DNA of 58,667 nt from Anaerocolumna jejuensis DSM 15929. GTDB taxonomy: Bacteria > Bacillota > Clostridia > Lachnospirales > Lachnospiraceae. Position numbers and translations under genes: made by a program. Location of the stretch: positions 1 to 58,667 of the forward strand of contig NZ_FRAC01000038.1 in the NCBI RefSeq assembly GCF_900142215.1, given 5' to 3'. A model generated the notes under the pieces. That model was not told the DNA's origin. It did not search any database and worked only from the letters and a program-made list of their open reading frames with translations. Shown here in pieces: positions 8,198-16,584 of the stretch; the stretch's first letter is position 1; each line of letters begins with the position of its first letter.

Positions 8198-8371
8198 TTT
8201 CTTCCTCTTCATTTCCTATTACTGAAAAAACAGCTATATTCAATTTAACATTGGCACTGCAATGATTCTAAAAATTGCTTTAAGCCGGAAACACTGTAAA
8301 AATAATTGATTCGGTTCTTTTATGCCGTGTTTCTCCTTCATTATATCACAAAAACAGTTCTCCAGGCCCTC

Positions 8372-9340
8372 TTATCTGTTTTCTTTCTTAATCAGTGATT
8401 CTACCTCTGAGCAACCGGGCATTACACACAGTGCCCCCCGTCTCGTTGTTATAATTGATGCAGCTGCATTGCCAAAGGTAAGCATCTCCAATAAAGCCTC
8501 TTCATTCATATTATTTAAGTCATTTTCCAGGATGTAATTCAAACAGCAGCCGAAAAATGTATCCCCTGCTCCGGTAGCTTCTATCGTATTCTCTTGAAGA
8601 AAAGGGGGAGCTTCCACATAAAAATCTTTGTAGTAGGCTCTGCTTCCCCTTCTCCCCATTGTTAACAGAATCAAAGGGATATTATACTCCGCTTTCAGCC
8701 TTGCAATACCCTTGTCAAAATCACTTTCCCGGGTAAACCATTGAAGTTCATTATCTGCAATTTTTAATATATCGCATTGCGTTAAGCCAAATGCAATTTG
8801 CTCTCTGGCCTCCTCCAGAGATTCCCATAAAGGCTCCCGTAAATTTGGATCAAAGGAAACGGTTATTTTATTATTTTTAGCAATTTTTAATGCCTTTTTG
8901 GTTGCTTTTCTTATCTCATCATGAGTCAGGGAAAGTGATCCGAAGTGAAAGATTCTGGCTGCTTTAATTAATTTCTCATTAACTTCCTCTTCCTTGAGCA
9001 TCACGTCCGCACCGGGATTACGATAGAAAGAAAATTCCCTGTCCCCATCCTTGATGGTATGTATAAAAGCTAAAGTCGTAGGAACTTTTTTGTCCGTGAC
9101 CAGATTTGATGTATCTATTCCCAAATTATCCAAGACTAATTTTAATTCAACACCGAAAATATCTTCTCCGACCTTCCCAATCAACGATGTTTTTTTCCCG
9201 CATTTATTTAACATAGCTAACACATTGCAGGGTGCACCTCCCGGATTCGCTTCAAATAAGGTATTTCCCTGGTTACTGATACCGTTGTTCGTAAAATCAA
9301 TCAACAATTCACCCAATGCTACTACATCAAATTTATACAT
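8372..9340 (-). CDS. scrK: PfkB-family sugar kinase, probable fructokinase
   Basis: About 322-aa ribokinase/PfkB kinase. The N-terminal signature GNTLFEANPGGAPCNVLAML binds sugar, and the second signature EATGAGDTFFGCCL (about residues 255-268) supplies the anion hole and catalytic Asp. DPNLREPLW is typical of bacterial fructokinases. It would phosphorylate fructose released by the GH32 enzyme encoded just upstream, feeding glycolysis. The ATG at 9340 has GAGG six bases before it, unlike the ATG at 9358. It is the last gene of the six-gene sugar operon. The roughly 120-bp gap after GH32 contains no terminator that I can see. Confidence 0.85.
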   Translation of the reverse strand: MYKFDVVALGELLIDFTNNGISNQGNTLFEANPGGAPCNVLAMLNKCGKKTSLIGKVGEDIFGVELKLVLDNLGIDTSNLVTDKKVPTTLAFIHTIKDGDREFSFYRNPGADVMLKEEEVNEKLIKAARIFHFGSLSLTHDEIRKATKKALKIAKNNKITVSFDPNLREPLWESLEEAREQIAFGLTQCDILKIADNELQWFTRESDFDKGIARLKAEYNIPLILLTMGRRGSRAYYKDFYVEAPPFLQENTIEATGAGDTFFGCCLNYILENDLNNMNEEALLEMLTFGNAAASIITTRRGALCVMPGCSEVESLIKKENR

Positions 9341-9462
9341 CTTCTGCCTCTCTATCATTTTTCATTTATTCTGGCCTTTTACTCTATCCAAAAGCTTAGA
9401 ATCGAAATATGGGACTCTGGCTGATACCAGCATGCCACAGCGTAGACATAATCTCGTATTCG

Positions 9463-10872
9463 TTAGCCCAGCTCCCATAGATCAGCCGCAATTTTGCAAG
9501 CCAGACCAGAATTTGATTCAAAATATATTCCTGTACTGCTGACATCCGGCCATAAATAGAAGCTCATTGCCACTGTATATTGGGAGGTAAAGAGTTCAAG
9601 AGTATTATTATCTATGAAGATATGAAATCGATAGCTGCCGTCCGCCTCTGATTCAATGGATGCTGAATAGATTCCTTTTTCCCCTTCTCCTGAATGGGAA
9701 CGATCGAGAGTGACCTTTCTATTTTTCGTATCAATATGAATTACAGTCTGCTCTTTTTTATCCTCAGAGCATCTTACATAAAGTCGTAAATCATTTACTT
9801 CTTCTCCAGATGCACTGAGTATGATTTCATAGCGGTTACTTTCCACTGTGCCTAACTTCATCTCTTGAACTGCTGACAATTCATAATTTGTTCTGTTTTT
9901 TCTGAGTGTTTTTAATTCTTTCACCGGCTCCTGATGCAGTACCCCACTATCATCTGTCCACAGTCTGCGGGGAATTGTAAGCTGCCCTGCCCATCCGTAA
10001 GGCTCTGACGGCATATGCTCCTCCCAGCAGCGCATCCATCCAAACAGGATACGCCGGCCATTTTTGTCAACAAGAGTCTGGGGGGCATAAAAATTAGAGC
10101 CCCGGTCCAACATCTCGTCTTGAATAACGGAAAGCTTACCCGTATTATAATCCAGATTGCCCGACAGATATCTGGTATCCCCTTCCTCCGCATTAATCGG
10201 TGAATAAATTAATACATCATGCTTATCAAGGGTACAAAGATCCGGGCATTCCCACATATCTCCCATTTTACCGTTACTCTCTGCTACGACGCCCAGGTAT
10301 TCCCATTGGTAAAGATCCCTTGAACGATATAAAAGAACCCTGCCCTTATCTTTACTCTGTGAGCCTATTACGCAGTAGAACATGCCATCTTTTTCCCATA
10401 CCTTCGGATCTCTGAATTCTTTGGTACAGTCGATCGGAGGAGCGGCAATCACAGGATTACCACTATATTTTTCAAAAGTATATCCATCTTCACTGACAGC
10501 CAAAGCCTGACACTGAAAAGGATCTCTATCCTGGACACAGCCTGTGTACATTAGTATCATCTTTCCAGCTGATTCAACCGCACTACCGGAAAAACACCCT
10601 CCTAAAGCAGGATGAATTTCATATTCTTTATCCGGTTTTAATGCGATTGCTTCCTGTGTCCAGTTGATTAAATCACTACTCGTTGCATGTCCCCAATGCA
10701 TCGGCCCCCATACCGGTGCATAGGGATTATGCTGATAAAATACATGATATTTTCCTTTATAATAGATGAGTCCATTCGGATCATTCATCCATCCTTCCGG
10801 AACTGACAGATGATAGCCTGGTCGAAAAGGATCCTTCTTGTCCATAATTGCATCATTTGATGATATACCCAT
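9463..10872 (-). CDS. GH32 sucrose-6-phosphate hydrolase / beta-fructosidase
   Basis: 469-aa intracellular glycoside hydrolase family 32 enzyme with a five-bladed propeller and a C-terminal beta-sandwich. The catalytic nucleophile is Asp31 in GWMNDPNG, the transition-state stabiliser is Asp155 in EFRDPKVW, and the acid/base is Glu208 in WECPDL. There is no signal peptide, so it acts on imported sucrose or fructo-oligosaccharide (or their phosphates). With an ABC importer instead of a PTS in the operon, the substrate is probably unphosphorylated, so a scrB-type name would overstate the case. GGGAGG lies seven bases before the start. GH43-like and kinase genes flank it. Confidence 0.9.
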   Translation of the reverse strand: MGISSNDAIMDKKDPFRPGYHLSVPEGWMNDPNGLIYYKGKYHVFYQHNPYAPVWGPMHWGHATSSDLINWTQEAIALKPDKEYEIHPALGGCFSGSAVESAGKMILMYTGCVQDRDPFQCQALAVSEDGYTFEKYSGNPVIAAPPIDCTKEFRDPKVWEKDGMFYCVIGSQSKDKGRVLLYRSRDLYQWEYLGVVAESNGKMGDMWECPDLCTLDKHDVLIYSPINAEEGDTRYLSGNLDYNTGKLSVIQDEMLDRGSNFYAPQTLVDKNGRRILFGWMRCWEEHMPSEPYGWAGQLTIPRRLWTDDSGVLHQEPVKELKTLRKNRTNYELSAVQEMKLGTVESNRYEIILSASGEEVNDLRLYVRCSEDKKEQTVIHIDTKNRKVTLDRSHSGEGEKGIYSASIESEADGSYRFHIFIDNNTLELFTSQYTVAMSFYLWPDVSSTGIYFESNSGLACKIAADLWELG

Positions 10873-10915
10873 GTTATACCTCCCATTTTTTAATTAAAAC
10901 ACCAGTCAGCCAAGG

Positions 10916-12946
10916 CTAGAGTGACAGTAATTCTATGCCGCTGAAAAATGTTCTGGTTTCCGCATAGAATCCGCAATGGCAATCCCCAAAATCAATAACA
11001 TCCTTCAGAATAGTTTTCGTCCCTGCCAGGATAATTATTTTATTATCGTATCGCTTGACCGTTATGGTATTCGGTCCTGCCTCATCAGAAATGGCTGAAT
11101 TCTCATTAGCCAAACCGTTCCGGCAAGTTTTCACAGTTATTCTTTTACCTGCCGTATCAAGTAACAGCGCAATATAATTTGTTTCATCATAATATGCGGC
11201 ATAAATACCACTGTAAGCATTTTGCTTTTTTAGCTGCTGTTCCAGATTTACAGAAAATCGATATCTCGATTTCTTTTGATTAATCAAGAGGGCTTTACTA
11301 TCAATCGCATAGCCCACAATACCATTATCGGTAATGGACCAGTTTTTTTCAAGGGTATTGTTATCTGAAAGCATCTGGGCGGCAAATTCCGAAACATTCT
11401 CCTGGTCTAACTCAAGGTATTCTGTCAATTCCATGGAGGCATAATCTGTCCCAGTATAGTAGGATATTAACCCAACGGTAGATTTTCCGATGGAATAAAC
11501 ACCCTTTGCCATATATAAATCATCCACATATATAAGAAATAACTTTGTTGTTCTTTTTATCGTCAGCTTATGATATGCTGTGAAATCAAACTCCTTCTCC
11601 AGTTTTACCGAAATTACCTGTGTCTGGCATCCGTTCAGAATCGCATAGAGCTCCACCGTATGCTCTCCCTCATTTAATATCACCTGAACATTATTTTGAT
11701 TATCATAATAAGCGGCAAATATACCATATCTGCCTCCCAGGTGGTACGCATGCCATCTGGTATTTACTTCAAGTATGTAATTTTCCGTACTTATGTCTTT
11801 GAGATATGTATTCGAAATGATGTTCCTGTTATCCTGGCACAAACGTCCTTCCTTAATATTCCAATGACCGAATGCAAATACTTCTTTTCCCGGTTCACCA
11901 TTATACAAATTCCTATATAACGGCTCTGCTGGTGCATCCTGTAATTCGCTGCTTGGTGCAATGGTATACAGCTGATCCTCTCCGTATATAATTGGGTCTA
12001 TCCTCATTTCTCTATAGGCAGATACCTCTGTTTGATGATTTTCCGATTCTTTTCCATGATAGATAATCCAGTCATCCACATTGTTAGGCGCCTTAACTAC
12101 CGAGTTGTGTCCTGTTCCCATTATTTTATCATTCTGACAGATAAAGGGGTCATAATCCGTATTATTCGGATACTTGCTCCATCTGCAGCTGTTTAAGCCC
12201 AATCCCTTCTCCGCTCTTGCATAGCCGATAAAGTAGGATGGATTAGTAAAGGCATTAGCACTGTACATAAGGTATTCTTTCTCTCTTTTTTTAAGATAAA
12301 ATGCTCCTTCAATGGTATACCAGTCTCTTCCGTCACCAAACCTGTTTTCCATGAACATCTCTTCTTTAATGGAAGGAATTACCGCAGGCTTTGGAGCTTC
12401 GGCTAAGGTATAAGGATCTATCATTTCATCCTGCAAAACAATAGTCCCGGTAAAGTTTCGATCTGTACCGTTATAATTATTTGCTGCATAGAACATGACC
12501 AGTTTACCGTCATCTGTTTTAATCACATGAGGGTCGATTGAAAATAAATCAAGAAGCTGTTTTTGAAAAACAAAGGGACCATAAGGAGAATCTGCCACTG
12601 CAACACGCAGGCAATGTGCATGATTATCTTCTTCTCCCTCGGGATTACTGGAATAATACATGTAAAATCTTCCATTCAGATATATGACACAGGGAGCCCA
12701 GAAATCTTCTCTCCCAGAATCTTCAATACACCCACCCAGATGTTCAAAATGAACCAAATCCGTAGAATGCAGCAGATTTACATATTTCATCCCGGTGGAA
12801 TAGCAAAAATATTCTCCGTTATATTTCATTACAAAAGGGTCTCCGTTAATCCTGCACTCTGCATCAGATAACGCCCCTTTATTTTGGATTGGCAATGGGT
12901 TTTTGTATAACTTACTTGTTAATTGTGGGATAGCATAATTCTTCAT
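10916..12946 (-). CDS. GH43-like glycosidase with C-terminal beta-sandwich repeats
   Basis: About 676-aa cytoplasmic protein. The N-terminal five-bladed propeller shows the family triad in order: base Asp36 in INGDPFVMKY, Asp138 in SIDPHVIK and acid Glu213 in IEGAFYLKK. From about residue 395 the chain consists of two laminin/concanavalin-like modules, visible as the parallel phrases GIFAAYYDNQNNVQVIL and GIYAAYYDETNYIALLL. The ATG at 12946 follows AAAGG; the longer reading from 13078 would overlap the permease gene. GH43 enzymes usually cleave arabinosides or xylosides, whereas the neighbours point to fructosides, so the substrate may be a mixed oligosaccharide. It is transcribed between the permease and GH32 genes. 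Confidence 0.83.
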   Translation of the reverse strand: MKNYAIPQLTSKLYKNPLPIQNKGALSDAECRINGDPFVMKYNGEYFCYSTGMKYVNLLHSTDLVHFEHLGGCIEDSGREDFWAPCVIYLNGRFYMYYSSNPEGEEDNHAHCLRVAVADSPYGPFVFQKQLLDLFSIDPHVIKTDDGKLVMFYAANNYNGTDRNFTGTIVLQDEMIDPYTLAEAPKPAVIPSIKEEMFMENRFGDGRDWYTIEGAFYLKKREKEYLMYSANAFTNPSYFIGYARAEKGLGLNSCRWSKYPNNTDYDPFICQNDKIMGTGHNSVVKAPNNVDDWIIYHGKESENHQTEVSAYREMRIDPIIYGEDQLYTIAPSSELQDAPAEPLYRNLYNGEPGKEVFAFGHWNIKEGRLCQDNRNIISNTYLKDISTENYILEVNTRWHAYHLGGRYGIFAAYYDNQNNVQVILNEGEHTVELYAILNGCQTQVISVKLEKEFDFTAYHKLTIKRTTKLFLIYVDDLYMAKGVYSIGKSTVGLISYYTGTDYASMELTEYLELDQENVSEFAAQMLSDNNTLEKNWSITDNGIVGYAIDSKALLINQKKSRYRFSVNLEQQLKKQNAYSGIYAAYYDETNYIALLLDTAGKRITVKTCRNGLANENSAISDEAGPNTITVKRYDNKIIILAGTKTILKDVIDFGDCHCGFYAETRTFFSGIELLSL

Positions 12947-12980
12947 GTTTAAACCTTTCACATTATGTTCATTTATTAAA

Positions 12981-13832
12981 TTATTTGGAAGAGCTGTCAA
13001 TCTGGCCCTGTATGATATACTTTTGCAAGAACAGATAGAGGATGATAACAGGAAGCAGACCGAGCACACAGGTAGCACAGGCTAGCGGCAGATTGGAATT
13101 GCCATTGCTCTGATTAAAAGCAGCTTTAATTACCTGAATAATTGTAAAATGTGATTTCTTCTGCAGCAAATACATTGGCATTAAGTAGTTATTCCAGGAG
13201 CCCGTAGCCGCAAAGATTATCTGTGTCACCGTAATGGCTTTTAACTGGGGCATAATGACACTAAAGAACGTGCGGATTACACCTGCCCCATCAATTGCAG
13301 CAGCCTCATCCAAAGATTTCGGAATAGCAACTATAAAGTTGGCATATAAAAATATTGTGCCTGGTAATGCACCTGCTGCAGACAATAGTGATAATCCCCA
13401 GAGAGAATTATCCATATTCATCTTGACCATCAAGGAATAAGTACCAACCAGGAGCGCTAATCCGGGAATCATCATAATGCCCATATTCAACTTTCTTATG
13501 CCTTCTGCAATTCTTCCGCTGCTTCTGGCAAGTCCGTATGCTGCTAATGCGCCTATCACGATTTGAATTGAAACCGTTTCAATAACAATAATTGTAGAAT
13601 TCTTAAACCCAATCCAAAGATCTTTGCCGAAAAAAGCACTCATGTAATTTTCTAAATTCAATCTTTTGGGAAGAAATAATCTGGAAGTGATATCTGTCAC
13701 ATCTCTGAATGACATATTTATTAAAATATAAATTGGAAGCAAATATACAATAATCAATAAAACTGCAACTAAATAATGCCATAATTTTGAATCGCTTTTC
13801 GTTTGTATTATTAATATGTTGCTTTTTTTCAT
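12981..13832 (-). CDS. Sugar ABC transporter permease, MalG type
   Basis: About 283-aa inner-membrane subunit with six predicted helices. It carries the cytoplasmic EAA loop as DEAAAIDGAGVIRTFFSVIMP, which docks with the shared ATPase. The N-terminus has the Pro-containing first helix typical of CUT1 permeases. The ATG at 13832 begins one base after the MalF-type stop codon; its ribosome site AAGGAGG lies within that gene. No ATPase gene is in the operon, as is usual for Clostridial CUT1 systems that share an MsmK-type ATPase encoded elsewhere. Confidence 0.9.
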   Translation of the reverse strand: MKKSNILIIQTKSDSKLWHYLVAVLLIIVYLLPIYILINMSFRDVTDITSRLFLPKRLNLENYMSAFFGKDLWIGFKNSTIIVIETVSIQIVIGALAAYGLARSSGRIAEGIRKLNMGIMMIPGLALLVGTYSLMVKMNMDNSLWGLSLLSAAGALPGTIFLYANFIVAIPKSLDEAAAIDGAGVIRTFFSVIMPQLKAITVTQIIFAATGSWNNYLMPMYLLQKKSHFTIIQVIKAAFNQSNGNSNLPLACATCVLGLLPVIILYLFLQKYIIQGQIDSSSK

Positions 13833-13833
13833 T

Positions 13834-14703
13834 CTAATATTCAACCTCCTTTTTTCTTAGCCATGCATTCACAGGCAGGGTTATGATAATGATTACAGCA
13901 AACAGAATAACACCGATTGCTGACGAATAGCCTGCTCGTTCATCCGTAAAATAAAGAGTGGAGATATAGTAAGATAATGACATGGATTGTTTACTCGGCC
14001 CGCCTCCCGACATAGCCACGATAACATCAAACATCTTGAAGCCGCCTATAAGATTAGTGACTACAGCGGTGGTTATCGCCGGAATGAGCAACGGTAGCGT
14101 CACATGGGCAAACTCATAGATTTTATTCGCTCCGTCCAAACGTGCTGCCTCACGATACATATTGGGAATGTTCTGTAATCCAGCAAGATAGATAATCATG
14201 CATAAACCAATATACTGCCAGGAATTAACCAGAGTAATCAAGCTTACCGCAGTCCATCCCTTCTCCATCCAGTAAACAGCCGGTAAACCGAAAAGTTTAA
14301 GAATCTCATTGAATACACCACCATCATATTGAAAGAAATAATATAATATCTGACCCATGATAAAAGCAGATATCATAATCGGCATATACACAACTACCCT
14401 TACTCCGTTTCTTCCTCTGAATTTATTGTTGAGAAAAATTGCCACAAAGAGACCTCCAAGATTCTGCAGCAGGCAAGATCCAAACCCATAAATAAGTGTG
14501 TTAATCAGAGTTCTCCAAAACAAGCGGTCTGAAAAAGCTTGTATATAATTCTCAAAACCAATCCATTTTCTGTTCTGTGAATAACCATTCCATTTTAAGA
14601 ACGAAAGGCTGATAGCATTAAACAATGGTACAGCAATAAATAATATTATTAATAAAATAGCAGGAATTGTTAAGCATAAATAAATGTATCTTCTCCTTTT
14701 CAA
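13834..14703 (-). CDS. Sugar ABC transporter permease, MalF type
   Basis: About 289-aa inner-membrane subunit of the CUT1 importer. Six hydrophobic segments are visible, plus the EAA motif YREAARLDGANKIYEFAHVTLP. I place the start at the TTG at 14703 because GGAGG lies seven bases before it and the protein then opens with the usual KRRRYIYLCLTIPAILL anchor. Longer readings add an atypical N-terminus that crosses a hairpin. It pairs with the MalG-type gene one base downstream and is separated from the binding-protein gene by two hairpins. Confidence 0.88.
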   Translation of the reverse strand: MKRRRYIYLCLTIPAILLIILFIAVPLFNAISLSFLKWNGYSQNRKWIGFENYIQAFSDRLFWRTLINTLIYGFGSCLLQNLGGLFVAIFLNNKFRGRNGVRVVVYMPIMISAFIMGQILYYFFQYDGGVFNEILKLFGLPAVYWMEKGWTAVSLITLVNSWQYIGLCMIIYLAGLQNIPNMYREAARLDGANKIYEFAHVTLPLLIPAITTAVVTNLIGGFKMFDVIVAMSGGGPSKQSMSLSYYISTLYFTDERAGYSSAIGVILFAVIIIITLPVNAWLRKKEVEY

Positions 14704-14730
14704 ATCAATACCTCCGGATTCTGCCCTATC

Positions 14731-14828
14731 ATGCCGGCAAAGCTTATTCATCAGCTTTGCCGGCATCTTTCTTCTATTGCATAATGGCATACATAATGAG
14801 CGGGGCGGCGGCTTTCGCTGCCCCGCTC
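14731..14828 (-). promoter_or_regulatory. Two intercistronic hairpins after the binding-protein gene
   Basis: Two stems lie between the solute-binding protein stop and the permease start. One is a 14-bp perfect stem (14731-14744 with 14753-14766). The other is a 9-bp GC-only stem, GAGCGGGGC/GCCCCGCTC (14798-14806 with 14820-14828). Neither is followed by a long T-run on the minus strand. They look like processing or stabilising elements that let the binding protein be made in excess of the permeases, a common arrangement in CUT1 operons; partial termination is the alternative. Confidence 0.7.
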
Positions 14829-14845
14829 ATTGATTAAACTTTTAG

Positions 14846-16174
14846 TTATTTAACGCTGGCCTGCTCATATAAATCCTTAAAGTTCTCAGATAAGTACTTA
14901 ATCACATCTTCAATTCCTTTATCAGAATGATCTGTCAAGAGCAATGCACCCGCATTTCCAAAAATAGGCCACATACCGGATGGCATGTATTTTCTGTCCC
15001 AGTAATTTTCATAAAAGGTATTTGGATATTTTTCTTTCAGTGCCGCAAACAGCTGTTCACCGTAGTTATCTGTCTCTACCGCATTCTTAAGGGCACTGAT
15101 TTTACCGGTAGCCTTATTAATGGTTGTTGCCACCTCCGGAGTAGCTAAGTAATTAAGAAAGACCTTTGCTGCATCTTCGTTTTTAGTATCCTTCCAGACA
15201 CCAAAAGCATCTCCTTCTCCAACAGGAACAAATTGTACTCCTTCCTTAGTGGATGCAAAGCAAGGTAAAAATGCATAATTGCCGTCTTTATTCAATTGCT
15301 TGGCAGCAATCAAAAATCCGGGGTCATTCCCTACATAGAAAGCCGATTTATTGGCAGCCCATCTCTCAGTAAAATCCGTTCCTGTCATTGTAGCAATATC
15401 TTTATATAAGTAGCCATTATCAATCCATTTGGATAAGTCTCCAAGAAGGTCCTTATATACGGACCAATCAAAGGTCCCGTCCATCATCGAATCAGATAAT
15501 TCATACTTTTCACCCTTATAGTTGTAATATGTACCGGCTATATTGGCAAGCTCTCCACTTCCAATTCCATTGGATAAGGGGGTAAAACCGGCTTCTTTGA
15601 TCTTTTCACAGGCAGCCAGTAAATCATCCCATGTATAGATGGTATATGGATCTACTCCAGCTTCTTTACATACATCAAGATTAACTAAAGTACCGCCGAT
15701 CATTTCTGAAATCATCAATACATAAATCGCACTGTCTGTGTCCTTGATTACACCAAGTGCAGAATCATCATAGTCCTTTACCCATTCCTGGTCACGTAAA
15801 TCCATTAAATATTCTTTGTAACGAAGGATTGACCAGCCGTGAGTTTCAAATATATCCGGCAATTCATCGGAAGCCATACGGGTTTTTAATGTTGCTTCAT
15901 AGTCATCACCATATGAGGATACCGTCACTTTTGTTTTGTATTTTGCATTAAAATCGTCTACTACTTTTTGAAAAACCTCTAACTGTTTACCGGTATACCT
16001 AACCGCTATCTCCAGGCCCTTTCCGCTTATGTCCACTTCAGAGGGAGTCTCTGAAGTTCCGCTCGCTGCTGCCGGTTGTGTAGGCTCTGAGCTTGTTTTT
16101 TCTGTTTTTCCGCCACATGCTGCCAGCGAGAACATCATAACAAATACCACCAATATACTTATTACCTTCTTCAT
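14846..16174 (-). CDS. Extracellular sugar-binding lipoprotein
   Basis: About 442-aa family-1 solute-binding protein of the ABC importer. The lipoprotein signal peptide ends at LAAC, with Cys20 as the lipidated residue, and a Ser/Thr/Pro-rich linker follows. The mature part shows type I features such as KTRMASDELPDIFETHG and DAFGVWKDTKNEDAAKVFLNYLA. It would capture the oligosaccharide outside the cell and pass it to the two permeases. The ATG at 16174 is preceded by AAGGAG. It is the first gene of the operon, with a 17-bp-spaced promoter about 195 bp upstream and a long untranslated leader. Confidence 0.92.
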   Translation of the reverse strand: MKKVISILVVFVMMFSLAACGGKTEKTSSEPTQPAAASGTSETPSEVDISGKGLEIAVRYTGKQLEVFQKVVDDFNAKYKTKVTVSSYGDDYEATLKTRMASDELPDIFETHGWSILRYKEYLMDLRDQEWVKDYDDSALGVIKDTDSAIYVLMISEMIGGTLVNLDVCKEAGVDPYTIYTWDDLLAACEKIKEAGFTPLSNGIGSGELANIAGTYYNYKGEKYELSDSMMDGTFDWSVYKDLLGDLSKWIDNGYLYKDIATMTGTDFTERWAANKSAFYVGNDPGFLIAAKQLNKDGNYAFLPCFASTKEGVQFVPVGEGDAFGVWKDTKNEDAAKVFLNYLATPEVATTINKATGKISALKNAVETDNYGEQLFAALKEKYPNTFYENYWDRKYMPSGMWPIFGNAGALLLTDHSDKGIEDVIKYLSENFKDLYEQASVK

Positions 16175-16368
16175 TTCAATCTCCTTTTCTTTTTTCATAT
16201 TTAATATTATAAAAATGGCACAATACAACATTTTACAAATAACAATCCCCAATAGAATAATCTCCTGTATTGTTGTCCATCATTATCATTATTACACCGT
16301 GATGTCATTTCTCTTATAATTCCACATCCTGTATCACTATTCGTTTTAAAAGCCTTAAATATGTGGAT

Positions 16369-16397
16369 ATTGTATATATTATCTCTATATAAGTCAA
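16369..16397 (-). promoter_or_regulatory. Promoter of the sugar ABC/GH operon
   Basis: On the minus strand TTGACT (16397-16392), 17 bp, TACAAT (16374-16369). The transcript would have a leader of roughly 185 nt before the lipoprotein start, in which I see no recognisable riboswitch. Confidence 0.7.
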
Positions 16398-16439
16398 TCA
16401 TATATGTTTGCTTTATACAATTAGTAGCACTTTATATGT

Positions 16440-16464
16440 TTTACTACAATTTTCTTGTAGTAAA
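16440..16464. promoter_or_regulatory. Inverted-repeat operator between divergent promoters
   Basis: TTTACTACAA, five-base spacer, TTGTAGTAAA: a perfect 10+10 bp dyad. It sits upstream of the -35 elements of both divergent promoters (about 43 bp from the minus-strand one, 20 bp from the plus-strand one), a position suited to an activator. The adjacent winged-helix regulator is the obvious candidate ligand. Confidence 0.7.
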
Positions 16465-16484
16465 TTTTTATCCTTACCAGATGG

Positions 16485-16514
16485 TAGACACTGCTGCTGA
16501 TTTATGCTTATAAT
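16485..16514 (+). promoter_or_regulatory. Promoter of the winged-helix regulator
   Basis: TAGACA (16485-16490), 18 bp, TATAAT (16509-16514), about 70 bp before the start codon. Confidence 0.65.
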
Positions 16515-16584
16515 GAACTTCTGATGCTGATTAGCCTATCATCCTATAAGCATCAATGAATAATTCAAATACAAGGAGGATTAT

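Noticed and set aside
8222..8371. Terminator after the sugar kinase gene
   Set aside because: Only a 7-bp GAAACAC/GTGTTTC pair with a loop of more than 30 nt is visible; too weak to call.
12947..13078. N-terminal extension of the GH43-like protein
   Set aside because: It would overlap the permease gene and precede the AAAGG ribosome site; the ATG at 12946 is the better start.
16175..16368. Riboswitch in the long leader of the sugar operon
   Set aside because: I saw no conserved riboswitch core or terminator/antiterminator pair in the 190-nt leader.
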